A stretch of DNA of 64,000 nt, from assembly GCA_034421575.1 (NCBI GenBank), contig DAOUKG010000078.1:6859-70858 (forward strand). The letters are read 5' to 3'. This DNA is from VXLM01 sp034421575. Lineage in GTDB: Bacteria; Chloroflexota; Dehalococcoidia; Lucifugimonadales; VXLM01. Each line of letters starts with the position of its first letter. Position 1 is the stretch's first letter. This document shows positions 9,158 to 17,381 of the stretch, in pieces. The translations under genes were made by a program, and so were the position numbers. The notes under the pieces were generated by a model. That model ran no database searches and had not been told where the DNA came from. It saw only the letters and a program-made list of their open reading frames with translations.

Positions 9158-9210
9158 TGGATTCCGGCCCCGTATGAAAGTACGGGGCAAGCTCTTCGCC
9201 GGAATGACGG
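9158..9210 (-). repeat. family A repeat with nested hairpin
   Basis: The outer arms ATTCCGG/CCGGAAT enclose a hairpin CCCCGTA (9168-9174) and TACGGGG (9181-9187). Two other copies of this nested form exist at 21170 and 61484. Confidence 0.8.
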
Positions 9211-9349
9211 TTGGCGAGGCGCGGTCTATTCTCAGGGTAATGACACGTAGATTGGAGTCAGATCATAGCTACAATTCAGGTTTGTCTACTCCTGTCTGCC
9301 TAACGTGAGAGAGACCCTGCCGAAGGGTCGCCCCCTCGGCAAGTCCCCA

Positions 9350-11737
9350 TCACCCGTCAGACTCGTCCTTCCCGCAGAACTCCATTTCACCCAGATTAAG
9401 CCCGCTGCCCAGCTTCCGCAGGCTATCGGGGACACACCCCGTAAACTCGTTGTCTGCCGCGTCAAACGTTATCCCCCTGGGCAAGTTGCCAAGCTCCGGC
9501 GGTATCTCACCACTTAGCATGTTGTCCCACAAATAGAGGACATTTAGGTTGGATAGATTGCCCAGCTCAGGCGGAATTTCCCCCGTCAGCTTATTCCGCG
9601 AGAGGCTCAGTTCTTCGAGATTCGTTAGATTGCCAAGCTCCGCCGGAATCTCACCGCTCAGCGAGGTCGTCCACAAGTACAGGAACTTGAGATTGATGAG
9701 CATCCCCAACTCAGGCGGGATCTCTCCGGTCACCTCGTTCTGTGCGATCGAAAGATATGTCAGGTTGGAGAGGTTGCCCAGTTCGGCCGGTATCTCTCCT
9801 ATTAGTTTATTTTTTGAGAGTCCCAGTTCTCGCAGATTTGAGAGGTTGGCAAGCTCGACCGGTATCTCACCGCTCAGCATGTTGTCCCATAGGAAGAGCT
9901 TCTGCAAGTTCGAAAGACTGCCCAGTTCCGGTGGAATCTCACCGCTCAGTTGGTTTTCGCTCAGGTACAGATATTCCAGATCGGTTAGCTCGGCCAGTTC
10001 CGGCGGTATTGCCCCGGTAAGCTGGTTGTCCCAGAGTGCCAGCACAGACAAGTTTGAGAGGCGCGACAGTTCCGGCGGGATCTCCCCGCTCAGGTCATTC
10101 TCATTCAGGTAAAGGTATTCCAGGGTGGAGAGGAGTCCTAGTTCCGGCGGTATGGTGCCAAGTAGCTTATTCCCCGACAGGATCAGTTCCGTCAGATTGG
10201 GAAGTTTGGCAAGCTCTACCGGAATCTCGCCGTCCAGCTGGTTATTCCAAAGGGAAAGCACCGTCAGGTTAGTCAGTCGCGCCAATTCCGGCGGGATCTC
10301 TCCGCTCAGCCAGTTGTCTCGTAGGTAGAGGGACTCCAACTCTCCCAGGTTGCCTAGTTCCGGAGGAATCGCCCCGACCATTCCATTGTCATAGAGACTC
10401 AGGAATTGAAGGTTGGTAAGGTTGCCCAGTTCCGGCGGGATCTCCCCACTCAACAGGTTCTCGTTCAGGTACAGATCGGTGAGTTTGGAGAGCTTTCCCA
10501 GTTCTGCAGGGATCTCACCCGACAGCTGGTTGTTCCATAGGCCAAGTATCGTCAATTCAGAGAGGTTGCCCAACTCCGCCGGAATCGACCCCCTCAGCCA
10601 GTTCCCCTGCAGGTCCAACTCGGTCAGCGTCGTCAGTAGCCCCAGTTCGGCGGGGATTGATCCCCTTAGGCGGTTTTCGCCTAGAGACAGCTTGATGACG
10701 TTTCCTTCCGCGTCGGTCACGACGCCAAGCCACCAATCGAGCGGCCTGTCGCTCAACCAGTTGTCGTTGTTCTCCCAGCTCTCACCCTCCGTGGCATGGT
10801 AGAGCGCCGTTAGCGCATCCAGGGCGGCGCACCCCGGCCCGACAATGTCCACGAGATGCTCGAGTTCCGCCGCAGAGCACCCGCTAAGCTGCAGGCCCTC
10901 AAGTCCCAGTTCCGTCAACTTGGAGAGTTGGCCCAGCTCCCGGGGGATCTCGCCCCTCAATTTGGTCTTCGAGAGATCCAGTTTCCTCAACTCGGAGAGG
11001 CTGCCCAATTCCGGTGGAATCGTCCCCAGCAGATTATTCTGCGAGAGGTCCAACTCCATCAGGTTCGCAAGTCTGCCCAAGCCGGGAGGAATCTCTCCGG
11101 CCAGCCTGTTGTCATGAAGGTCCAGCAATTCCAGTTCGGCAAGATCGCCCAGTTCCCCAGGAATCTCGCCAATCAAGAGGTTCTCTGAGAGGTCGAGGGT
11201 TTCCAGGTTCGCCAAGTCTCCCAACTCCGCCGGGATGAGACCGACCAGCCAGCCCCCACGAAGCACTATCTTTGTTAGTTTGGAGAGTTGGCCCATCTCC
11301 TGCGGGATATTCCCCGCCACCTTGTTATCGACAAGGACCAGTCCAGTAACTCGACCATCCTCGTCGGTCGTAACCCCATACCACTCGCCGATTGGCCTAT
11401 CGCTCAGCCAGTTGTCGCTCCTCGTCCAATTCTCCCCACCCGCGGACTCGTAGAACGCCACCAGCGCCGCCCTATCCAGAAGCGTCGCATCGACAGTTGG
11501 CGTCGCTGTCGGCTCAGGCGTGGACGTGGCTGTTGGCGTGGGAACAGGTGTAGACGTAGCAGTAGGCTCCGGGGCGACTGCCTCCGCTGTGGGAACAGTC
11601 GTTGGCTCAGGACTAGGATCGCCACACGCGACAAGCATCACTGCCACGCACAACAGCGCCAGCATCGACGCGATGCCTCCCACTGATGTCGTCATGGCTG
11701 TAATCCCCAAGACAACCCTCGTGACGTAAGCACTCAT
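9350..11737 (-). CDS. large leucine-rich-repeat lipoprotein
   Basis: The protein has 795 residues. An N-terminal signal with a hydrophobic core (about 21-35) ends in the lipobox LVAC, so Cys36 is the likely lipidated residue. A Thr/Pro-rich spacer (about 40-85, PTATSTPVPTPTATSTPEP) follows. Two copies of an LRR-cap-like module (ALVAFYESAGGENW..DNWLSDRPIGEWYGVTTD and ALTALYHATEGESW..DNWLSDRPLDWWLGVVTD) each head a stack of about 24-residue repeats of the plant-like form LSGEIPPELGNLSNLTxLxL. There are about 7 repeats after the first module and about 15 after the second. It should be exported and surface-attached, most likely binding protein or glycan partners. A short acidic tail (CGKDESDG) ends it. 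Internal ATGs at residues 15 and 25 are alternative starts. Confidence 0.88.
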   Translation of the reverse strand: MSAYVTRVVLGITAMTTSVGGIASMLALLCVAVMLVACGDPSPEPTTVPTAEAVAPEPTATSTPVPTPTATSTPEPTATPTVDATLLDRAALVAFYESAGGENWTRSDNWLSDRPIGEWYGVTTDEDGRVTGLVLVDNKVAGNIPQEMGQLSKLTKIVLRGGWLVGLIPAELGDLANLETLDLSENLLIGEIPGELGDLAELELLDLHDNRLAGEIPPGLGRLANLMELDLSQNNLLGTIPPELGSLSELRKLDLSKTKLRGEIPRELGQLSKLTELGLEGLQLSGCSAAELEHLVDIVGPGCAALDALTALYHATEGESWENNDNWLSDRPLDWWLGVVTDAEGNVIKLSLGENRLRGSIPAELGLLTTLTELDLQGNWLRGSIPAELGNLSELTILGLWNNQLSGEIPAELGKLSKLTDLYLNENLLSGEIPPELGNLTNLQFLSLYDNGMVGAIPPELGNLGELESLYLRDNWLSGEIPPELARLTNLTVLSLWNNQLDGEIPVELAKLPNLTELILSGNKLLGTIPPELGLLSTLEYLYLNENDLSGEIPPELSRLSNLSVLALWDNQLTGAIPPELAELTDLEYLYLSENQLSGEIPPELGSLSNLQKLFLWDNMLSGEIPVELANLSNLRELGLSKNKLIGEIPAELGNLSNLTYLSIAQNEVTGEIPPELGMLINLKFLYLWTTSLSGEIPAELGNLTNLEELSLSRNKLTGEIPPELGNLSNLNVLYLWDNMLSGEIPPELGNLPRGITFDAADNEFTGCVPDSLRKLGSGLNLGEMEFCGKDESDG

Positions 11738-11832
11738 AACGTAAGTACCTTACTTGAGACAGGAAGTATACCACGAAAACCGGCTCATGCATCTATTGGC
11801 GGGACGGGATGAGATTCCAGCCTCAAGTCCCT

Positions 11833-11874
11833 GGAAATGAAAAAAAGCCCCGCGAGGGGGCTTTTCTCATTTCC
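11833..11874 (-). terminator. strong 42-bp hairpin of terminator form in a divergent intergenic region
   Basis: GGAAATGA (11833-11840) pairs with TCATTTCC (11867-11874). Inside it AAAAGCCCC (11843-11851) pairs with GGGGCTTTT (11857-11865) around a small loop. Read leftward, the GC core is followed by a run of seven T. It lies between two divergently transcribed genes, so it would sit in the 5' leader of the LRR gene rather than at the end of any gene. It could instead end an undetected short transcript. Confidence 0.6.
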
Positions 11875-11882
11875 GCAATTCT

Positions 11883-11912
11883 ATCGTATCACAACGTATC
11901 CCGAATTGTCAA
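11883..11912 (-). promoter_or_regulatory. candidate sigma70-type promoter reading toward the LRR gene
   Basis: On the minus strand a perfect -35 TTGACA (11907-11912) is followed after 18 bases by TACGAT (11883-11888). The predicted start, at about 11876, coincides with the base of the hairpin at 11833-11874, so the transcript would begin with that stem-loop. Confidence 0.45.
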
Positions 11913-12009
11913 GAAATGATTACGTATAACGGCATATCAATCCCCAAAGAAGATGAAAAAGAAGTAAATACGTGGTATAGCATATCATAAAGTGAATAAA
12001 AGAACAATA

Positions 12010-12038
12010 TTGTGCGAATACCGTATCTGTGCTATGGT
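12010..12038 (+). promoter_or_regulatory. candidate promoter of the ABC exporter gene
   Basis: TTGTGC (12010-12015), a 17-base spacer, then TATGGT (12033-12038), inside a markedly AT-rich stretch and about 37 bp before the TTG start codon. Confidence 0.35.
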
Positions 12039-12074
12039 TGTCACCGTCCCCATTGAGCCTACCGAGGAGACCGT

Positions 12075-13835
12075 TTGACAACCACCTCCACCACCGACAG
12101 CTACGCCCGCAGTCTCGTCATCCGCGAGGTTCGAAGACAGTGGCGCACACTCGTCATCGTCGTCGCCCTCATGTTCCTCGGCACCGGCGCCGCACTCGTC
12201 ACCCCACTGCTTCTCCGAGAGCTGATCGACAGTGCGATTCCAAGCTCCGACACGGCCATGATCCTCACCCTCGTGGTCGCTATGACCCTCCTCCCCGTCG
12301 TCGACGTGGGACTCGGACTGGTCCGCAACTACGCCCGCGCCTCCGTCGGCGAGGCCGTGACGCGCCGCCTCCGCACCGACCTGTTCAACCACCTCATCCA
12401 CGGACGGATCGACGACATCGAGGGCACCAAACTGGGTCATTTGGCCACCGTCCTTACGCGAGGTTGCAGTCGCGTCGGCGAGGTTTTCGTCGCCCAGACC
12501 GTCGTGCAGTCGATCTATCACTCGATGCTGGTCGTCGTGACCGCCGGGATCATGTTCTCCCTCAACTGGAAGTTGGCGCTCATCACCCTCCTGGCGTTCC
12601 CGCCCTCGTACCTCCTCGCCCGCGTCGCCGGAAGTCGTGAGCGCAGGCTGAACAGCGAGCAGATGGACATAGTCTCCTCCGGCCACTCGTACATCACGGA
12701 AGTCTTCGACAACATCAAGACGGTCAAGTCGTTCACCGGAGAGAGCCGCGAGGCGGCCTGGTGGGAGGGATGGACGCGCCGCAACTGGCGAAACAAGGCC
12801 CGCATGATCGCCCACCATGATCTCTTCCGTTTCGGCTTCTGGGTTGCCATCCAAAACGTCATGCAAGGCCTCATCTTCGGCTACGGCGCGTTCGAGGTCG
12901 TCAACGGTCGCGCCACCGTCGGCGACCTCGTCGCGTTCCTCGCGTACCTGCCGGGGTTGTATGAGTCGGCCAGGAGAGTCCTCGACTTCATCACCGTGGG
13001 CGAGTCCGTCAAGGCGGACTCCGACCGGATCGACGAACTCATGGCCCTTCCAACGGAGGGAACGACCGGCCTCCGAGACCCGGTCGCGAAGAACGGCGGA
13101 CCGTCGGTCGAATTCTCCAACGTCAGCTTCCGATACGCGCGTGAGGGCTTCGGCATCGAAGACCTGAGCTTCCGGGCGGAGGCGGGAGAGTTCGTGGGTA
13201 TCGTCGGCCCGACGGGAGGCGGCAAGAGCACCGTCCTCGACCTCGCACAGGGCTTCTACGAGCCGCTGCAAGGTCGCATCCTGTTCGACGGCCACGACCT
13301 CCGAGACCTCCCCATCGGCGCGGTGCGACGGCACATATCCGTCGTACCCCAGGACGCCTGGCTATGGAACGACACCGTTCTCTCCAACATCGTCTACCCC
13401 GAAAAGCAACCCGACACAGCCTTCGTCCAGCAGGTCGTCCGCGACGCCCAGCTTGCCGGCTTCATCGAGTCGCTGCCCAACGGTCTCGGCGAAGAACTTG
13501 GCCCGAAAGGCCTCGATCTCTCCGGCGGCGAGCGTCAGCGCATTGCCATCGCTCGCGCCCTCTACAGAAACGCCGGACTCGTACTCCTCGACGAGCCGAC
13601 CTCCGCCCTCGACGCGCGGACCGAGTTCCATCTCACCGCCGCGCTCGACACCCTCCGCCAACGCAGCACCCTCATCGTGGTAGCCCACCGCCTCAAGACC
13701 GTCATCGACGCCGACAAGATTCTCGTCATTGATGGCGGCCGGATCGTCGAGTCCGGCCCGCCCGAAGAGCTCAGGCAGGGTTCAGGCTTGTTCGCTATGA
13801 TGTATGAGATGCAGTCGCTTGAAGTAAAGCGGTAG
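12075..13835 (+). CDS. ABC exporter, fused permease and ATPase (MsbA/MdlB type)
   Basis: The protein has 586 residues and starts at TTG behind GAGGAG. The N-terminal half (about 20-310) is an ABC type I exporter membrane domain with six helices, the first being TLVIVVALMFLGTGAALVT. The C-terminal ATPase has Walker A GPTGGGKST (about 378-386), a Q-loop in VVPQDAWLWN, signature LSGGERQR, Walker B LVLLDEPTSALD and an H-loop in VVAHRLKT. It would act as a homodimer, or as a heterodimer if a partner exists elsewhere, to export lipids, drugs or peptides. No partner gene is adjacent, and the cargo cannot be inferred. Confidence 0.93.
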   Translation: MTTTSTTDSYARSLVIREVRRQWRTLVIVVALMFLGTGAALVTPLLLRELIDSAIPSSDTAMILTLVVAMTLLPVVDVGLGLVRNYARASVGEAVTRRLRTDLFNHLIHGRIDDIEGTKLGHLATVLTRGCSRVGEVFVAQTVVQSIYHSMLVVVTAGIMFSLNWKLALITLLAFPPSYLLARVAGSRERRLNSEQMDIVSSGHSYITEVFDNIKTVKSFTGESREAAWWEGWTRRNWRNKARMIAHHDLFRFGFWVAIQNVMQGLIFGYGAFEVVNGRATVGDLVAFLAYLPGLYESARRVLDFITVGESVKADSDRIDELMALPTEGTTGLRDPVAKNGGPSVEFSNVSFRYAREGFGIEDLSFRAEAGEFVGIVGPTGGGKSTVLDLAQGFYEPLQGRILFDGHDLRDLPIGAVRRHISVVPQDAWLWNDTVLSNIVYPEKQPDTAFVQQVVRDAQLAGFIESLPNGLGEELGPKGLDLSGGERQRIAIARALYRNAGLVLLDEPTSALDARTEFHLTAALDTLRQRSTLIVVAHRLKTVIDADKILVIDGGRIVESGPPEELRQGSGLFAMMYEMQSLEVKR

Positions 13836-13964
13836 CCTCAGTCTCTGCCATGACCCCTACCCCCACTGTAGTGCCAAGCCGGACAACCCCTCATTTGGCA
13901 ATTCTCCCTGCCTTCTGACCTAATCCCCTTATGGTATGATGTAGACTGTGGGCTACAATGATTT

Positions 13965-14261
13965 ATGGCTAAAGTACTTCAGACGGAGACATTCAGGCGG
14001 TGGTTGCATGGATTACAAGATGATGGAGCGATTGTAAGAATCACTGCCCGCTTGCGTCGCGTAAGTCAAGGAAATCTCGGAGACGTGCGTTCCATCGGGG
14101 ACGGCATCTTCGAGATGAGAATCCGATATGGGCCGGGCTACCGGATCTACTTCATTCGACGTGGTTCTGAATTAATCGTGCTACTGTGTGGCGGCGATAA
14201 GGGGAGTCAGCAGAGGGACATAGAAAGAGCGAAACGCCTGGCAGCCAACTTGGAGGAATGA
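13965..14261 (+). CDS. HigB/RelE-superfamily toxin (phage Gp49-like addiction module killer)
   Basis: The protein has 98 residues. It fits the short RelE/HigB-type mRNA interferase family: an N-terminal helix (TETFRRWLHGLQDDGAIVRITARLRR) followed by a beta-sheet core (GDVRSIGDGIFEMRIRYGPGYRIYFIRRG and LIVLLCGGDKGSQQRDIERAK). This is the pattern of the putative addiction-module killer protein family. Such toxins cleave mRNA at the ribosome and are blocked by their partner. The stop codon overlaps the start of the downstream antitoxin gene by one base, which indicates translational coupling. The toxin-first order is that of higBA-type modules. Confidence 0.85.
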   Translation: MAKVLQTETFRRWLHGLQDDGAIVRITARLRRVSQGNLGDVRSIGDGIFEMRIRYGPGYRIYFIRRGSELIVLLCGGDKGSQQRDIERAKRLAANLEE

Positions 14262-14605
14262 TGCCTGAGAAGCTGACTGAGTTTGACGCAGTTGAATACA
14301 TAAATACCGAGGAACGAGCCCGGTTGTACCTCGAAGCGGCTGCGGACGAGGACCCTGGCGACGGCAGTCTGATCCGTGCGGCCTTGAACGATATCGCCCG
14401 CGCTCAGAACATGAGCCGTCTCGCTCGTGATGCCAATCTCGATAGGGCCGGTCTTTACAAGGCACTCTCGGAGGACGGAAATCCATCCTTCGCAACGGTA
14501 ATGAAGATCACTCGAGCGCTCGGACTGAAGCTGCGTCTCGAACCCGACGAGAGAGTCGAAAGTCCCGCGATAGAAGCGTCTACGGTCTCTGCCTCGCGGT
14601 CGTGA
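14261..14605 (+). CDS. HigA-like antitoxin (HTH addiction-module antidote)
   Basis: The protein has 114 residues. The second of two tandem ATGs is chosen because GGAGG lies four bases before it. The C-terminal half is an XRE-like helix-turn-helix (MSRLARDANLDRAGLYKALSE, then NPSFATVMKITRALGLKLRL). The N-terminal half (EFDAVEYINTEERARLYLEAA) is typical of the addiction-module antidote family that partners the Gp49-like toxins. It should neutralise the upstream toxin and repress the shared promoter. The Ser/Thr-rich C-terminal tail is not conserved. Confidence 0.85.
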   Translation: MPEKLTEFDAVEYINTEERARLYLEAAADEDPGDGSLIRAALNDIARAQNMSRLARDANLDRAGLYKALSEDGNPSFATVMKITRALGLKLRLEPDERVESPAIEASTVSASRS

Positions 14606-14691
14606 TTGACATCGGTGAAAGCGGCGTAACTTCAACCGGTCACCTCCGCCCGTAGTTCACTCTATCTGTGAGAAAGAGAACAGCACCTCCC

Positions 14692-15039
14692 ATGAAGACA
14701 ACCAAAATCCTCTACATGCTCTGGGTAACCGACATGGGCCCAGCCGTGGCGTTCTACCGCGACGTGTTTGGCCTCAACGTCCACACGCAGTCGCCCAACT
14801 GGTCGGAGCTTACGCTCGGGGACTCGACGGTCGCCCTGCATCAGGGAACCAACGACAGCTTTCAGATGACCGGGTTGAGCTTCGAGGTTGATGATATCGA
14901 CGAGGCCTGCCGCGAAATAGAAACGGCGGGCGGAAGCATCGTCCATCCTCCGCGCGATGGCGGCATCCCCGGTCTGCGCCTCGCCGAGGTGACCGACATC
15001 GACGGCAACCGCATCCAACTCGGCAGTCAAGGGAACTAG
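14692..15039 (+). CDS. VOC-family (glyoxalase/bleomycin-resistance-like) protein
   Basis: The protein has 115 residues from the ATG; the frame also allows a GTG start eight codons upstream. It shows the two beta-alpha-beta-beta-beta modules of the vicinal-oxygen-chelate fold: ILYMLWVTDMGPAVAFYRDVFGL, then SFEVDDIDEACREIETAGG, and the C-terminal LAEVTDIDGNRIQL. Likely metal ligands are scattered His/Glu residues, including His near LHQG and the Glu of LAEV. Members include dioxygenases, glyoxalases and drug-binding proteins, and nothing here separates these. Confidence 0.8.
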   Translation: MKTTKILYMLWVTDMGPAVAFYRDVFGLNVHTQSPNWSELTLGDSTVALHQGTNDSFQMTGLSFEVDDIDEACREIETAGGSIVHPPRDGGIPGLRLAEVTDIDGNRIQLGSQGN

Positions 15040-15041
15040 CG

Positions 15042-15605
15042 TTGCCGCTCGGAATTCCTAGAACCAGCTCCATCGTCGTACCTTACGACCCGAACTGGCG
15101 CTTGCTGTTCGAGGAGGAGCGTCGCCGCATTGTGGAGGCCGTCGGGCACATCGTGGCGGGCGTTCACCATGTGGGCAGTACGGCGATTGCGGGTATGCCC
15201 GCCAAGCCCATCCTCGATATCGCCGTGCTGCTGCACGAGTTTGAGGACGGGGAGCGGTGCATTGAGCCGTTGGAGAATATCGACTACTTTCACAAGGGTG
15301 TGGATGAAGCCGACATCCCCGGAGACCGGTTCTTCCTCAGAGGTCATCCTCCAAAAGAGGGCTGCTCCGACGGCGAGGAGATTAGGACTCACGTCCTCCA
15401 CATGTATACTGTTGACAGTCCAATCCGGCAGAACCACTTCCTGTTCCGCGATTACCTAATTGCCCACCCTGGGGTCGCCGCCGAGTACGCGCGGCTCAAG
15501 TTCGCCCTTGCGGAAAAGCACTCGGATGACCGCGCTTCTTACAGTTCAGGCAAGAGATCGTTCATAACCGAAGTGCTCGCGAAGGCCTCCGGGGAGTTCG
15601 AGTAG
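15042..15605 (+). CDS. GrpB family protein (nucleotidyltransferase fold)
   Basis: The protein has 187 residues and starts at TTG two bases after the preceding gene. It carries the GrpB/UPF0157 hallmarks: VVPYDPNWRLLFEEERRRI, HHVGSTAIAGMPAKPILDIAV and FFLRGHPPKEG, then RTHVLHMYTVDS and the helical C-terminus with RDYLIAHPGVAAEYARLK. The GSTAI...PILDI segment is the nucleotidyltransferase-like active site. GrpB has been linked to dephospho-CoA metabolism in fusions, but its role is not certain. It overlaps the next gene by one base. Confidence 0.88.
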   Translation: MPLGIPRTSSIVVPYDPNWRLLFEEERRRIVEAVGHIVAGVHHVGSTAIAGMPAKPILDIAVLLHEFEDGERCIEPLENIDYFHKGVDEADIPGDRFFLRGHPPKEGCSDGEEIRTHVLHMYTVDSPIRQNHFLFRDYLIAHPGVAAEYARLKFALAEKHSDDRASYSSGKRSFITEVLAKASGEFE

Positions 15606-16342
15606 TGCCGCATCGAGGAATCACCGTCACCGACGCCGCCGACCTGACGGACCTGCTCCGCCAAGATATCTCGTTCGTCGAATGCACCTTCGACGGCGGC
15701 TCCTTTGCCGGACTCTCCGTCGACGCGCTCGATCTGACCGATTGTTCCCTCCAGGACTCCGACTTCTCGCACCTGACCTGCGCCGAGCTCCGGATCTCAC
15801 GTTCCGACCTTCAACGCGCCAACTTCTACCGCGCCGACATCAAGGAGTCCCAATTCACCGACTCCAACTGCGCCTCCGCGAAGTTTCCGAACGCCAAGAT
15901 GAACCTGTCTCGGCTTACCGACAGCGATTTCTCACTCAGCAACTTCGATGGCGCAAGCCTCTTCGGCGCCGACCTCACCGGCTCACGCTTCCGCGCCGTA
16001 TCCTTCGGATCGACCAACCTCGATGGAGTCACAATCGACCGTGTCGGTTTCGTCATGGCGACCCTCGCACACAGGAACTTCCGCAAACAGCGCATAACGG
16101 GAGTCGACTTCACGGAAGCCGACCTCTCCGGCTGCGACTTCACCGAGTCGATCTTCGAGGACTGCCGCATCGAAAATGTCACCGTCAGCCCCGAGACCTC
16201 CTTCGCCGGAGCGGACCTTCGAGGCGCGCGACTCTCCAACCTCCGGCTCGACATCGCCCGCGCCACCGGGGCCGTCGTCACGCAATCCCAAGCCTCCGGC
16301 ATCCTCCACGACACCTACGGAGTAATCGTCATAGAAGGGTAG
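15605..16342 (+). CDS. pentapeptide-repeat protein
   Basis: The protein has 245 residues. The GTG start overlaps the TAG of the GrpB gene. Nearly the whole protein consists of five-residue A(D/N)LxX-like repeats (DLTDCSLQDSDFSHLTCAEL, ANFYRADIKESQF, ASLFGADLTGSRF, ADLSGCDFTESIF), which form a right-handed quadrilateral beta-helix. Some such proteins mimic DNA and protect gyrase from quinolones; most have no known role. It is translationally coupled to GrpB and two bases downstream of a VOC/GrpB chain, forming a three-gene unit. Confidence 0.88.
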   Translation: MPHRGITVTDAADLTDLLRQDISFVECTFDGGSFAGLSVDALDLTDCSLQDSDFSHLTCAELRISRSDLQRANFYRADIKESQFTDSNCASAKFPNAKMNLSRLTDSDFSLSNFDGASLFGADLTGSRFRAVSFGSTNLDGVTIDRVGFVMATLAHRNFRKQRITGVDFTEADLSGCDFTESIFEDCRIENVTVSPETSFAGADLRGARLSNLRLDIARATGAVVTQSQASGILHDTYGVIVIEG

Positions 16343-16657
16343 GGAACCTTGCATCTGTTAAACCGGAGCGACGTTACACCCCACACGGCCTTCGACAAGC
16401 TCAGGCCGAACGGGGCCGTGCCGGGGTGTCAGTAACTGCCTTGAACACGACCTCCCCTTTGAACTCTCTGTGTTCTCTGCGGTGAATCGTCATCCTGTCC
16501 TGAGCAAGTTACTTGAAAGCCTGTCGAAGGGCGGTTCATGGTTCGACAAGCTCACCACGAACGGGGTTCACGGACGTCGGAAACACCCTCTCAGGGGGCA
16601 GGGCACTATCCCGCCCTAACTCCCCACTCTGTGGGAGTCGCCTCGTCCTGCTCGTCC
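16343..16657. repeat. gene-free region with composite repeats
   Basis: The segment at 16391-16440 (TTCGACAAGCTCAGGCCGAA, then CGGGGCCGTGCCGGGGTGTC and AGTAACTGCC) is almost identical to 52719-52769. Downstream are a CTCTGTGTTCTCTGCGGTGA word, also seen at about 46118 and 62776, a TTACTTGAAAGCCTGTCGAA unit shared with about 47496 and 52795, and an inverted half of family B. No gene is seen. Confidence 0.7.
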
Positions 16658-17344
16658 TCACCCCCCCACAGCCCGCACGATCCTCTCAGCCACCCTGCCT
16701 ATATCCCCGTCCGGTTCGTGAACGACCTTCCCGGCCAACTCGGCGGGCACCGTCTCCCCAACCCAGTACGGATGCCCCACCGCCAGGAGCATCGGCACGT
16801 CCCCCTTTGAATCGCCCACGGCTGCAACATCTTTCATCTCTACGCCCAGCTCACGCGCCAGTTCTGCGACCCACGTCGCCTTGTCCTCAGGCCAGAAGTG
16901 AGTTATCCGTCCGTCAGGTGAAAGCCCCGTGCCAATGCCATAGTCCGCACAGAATCTCTCCACACACCACTCCACCGCGAACTTCCACGTGAGCGATACA
17001 AGTGCTATCTGGAAACCGTGTTCATGAAGCAGCGCGAATCCCTCATCCACTCCGGGAGCAGCCTGCATTGACACGACCTGCTCGCGGAGCTCATCGATCG
17101 TGTAAGAGCAAAACCACTCCGCGAACTCCTCCCTTGCTGCGACTATGGCCTCCGTCTGGGTGAAGTCCAGCTGCTCAAACTCCCGCACCCGCTCCAGGCG
17201 GCCGATGCCTAGCCCGATGGCTTCCCACACGGATTCTCCCCAAAGCAGCGTCCCATCGAGGTCAAACGCGGCAAGCTTCAAGACATCACGCGGAAACTGG
17301 GAGACGCGAAAGGGTAGGGCAACAGCCGCGATTTCGCGGCGCAA
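16658..17344 (-). CDS. HAD-superfamily (SerB-like, subfamily IB) phosphatase
   Basis: The protein is about 228 residues; the start is uncertain. The HAD catalytic motif I is AFDLDGTLL (nucleophile Asp, about residue 28), motif II is the VSLTWK segment, motif III is the Lys of EDKATW, and motif IV is AAVGDSKGDVPML with the acidic pair. A helical cap inserted after motif I is typical of phosphoserine-phosphatase-like members. It would hydrolyse a small phosphomonoester, with phosphoserine or a related substrate possible but unproven. It reads leftward and is separated from hflC by 37 bp, so it may be the last gene of the hflKC transcript. Confidence 0.82.
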   Translation of the reverse strand: MRREIAAVALPFRVSQFPRDVLKLAAFDLDGTLLWGESVWEAIGLGIGRLERVREFEQLDFTQTEAIVAAREEFAEWFCSYTIDELREQVVSMQAAPGVDEGFALLHEHGFQIALVSLTWKFAVEWCVERFCADYGIGTGLSPDGRITHFWPEDKATWVAELARELGVEMKDVAAVGDSKGDVPMLLAVGHPYWVGETVPAELAGKVVHEPDGDIGRVAERIVRAVGG

Positions 17345-17381
17345 TGTGTCAATTCAAACTCGGGACTCGCGCCCCGGACCC

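Larger units (their letters stand above)
8233..9349. repeat. 1.1-kb gene-free region with repeat fragments
   Basis: No gene with family resemblance is seen on either strand. The open frames that exist are translations of repeats. It contains a CTGTCAGCCCGGCGGGGG stretch at about 8342, GGGCAACCACAGGGGC at about 8930, a composite unit with GGTTGCCACCG plus a family E palindrome (8990-9057), a degenerate second half (9095-9130), and a family A copy with a nested hairpin (9158-9210). The 8590-8830 part has near-repeated CGCCAT and TTGCAT words and no recognised function. Confidence 0.6.

Noticed and set aside
8495..9190. 231-codon open frame on the minus strand
   Set aside because: Much of it is a translation of family E and similar repeats; the remainder has no family resemblance and no ribosome-binding site.
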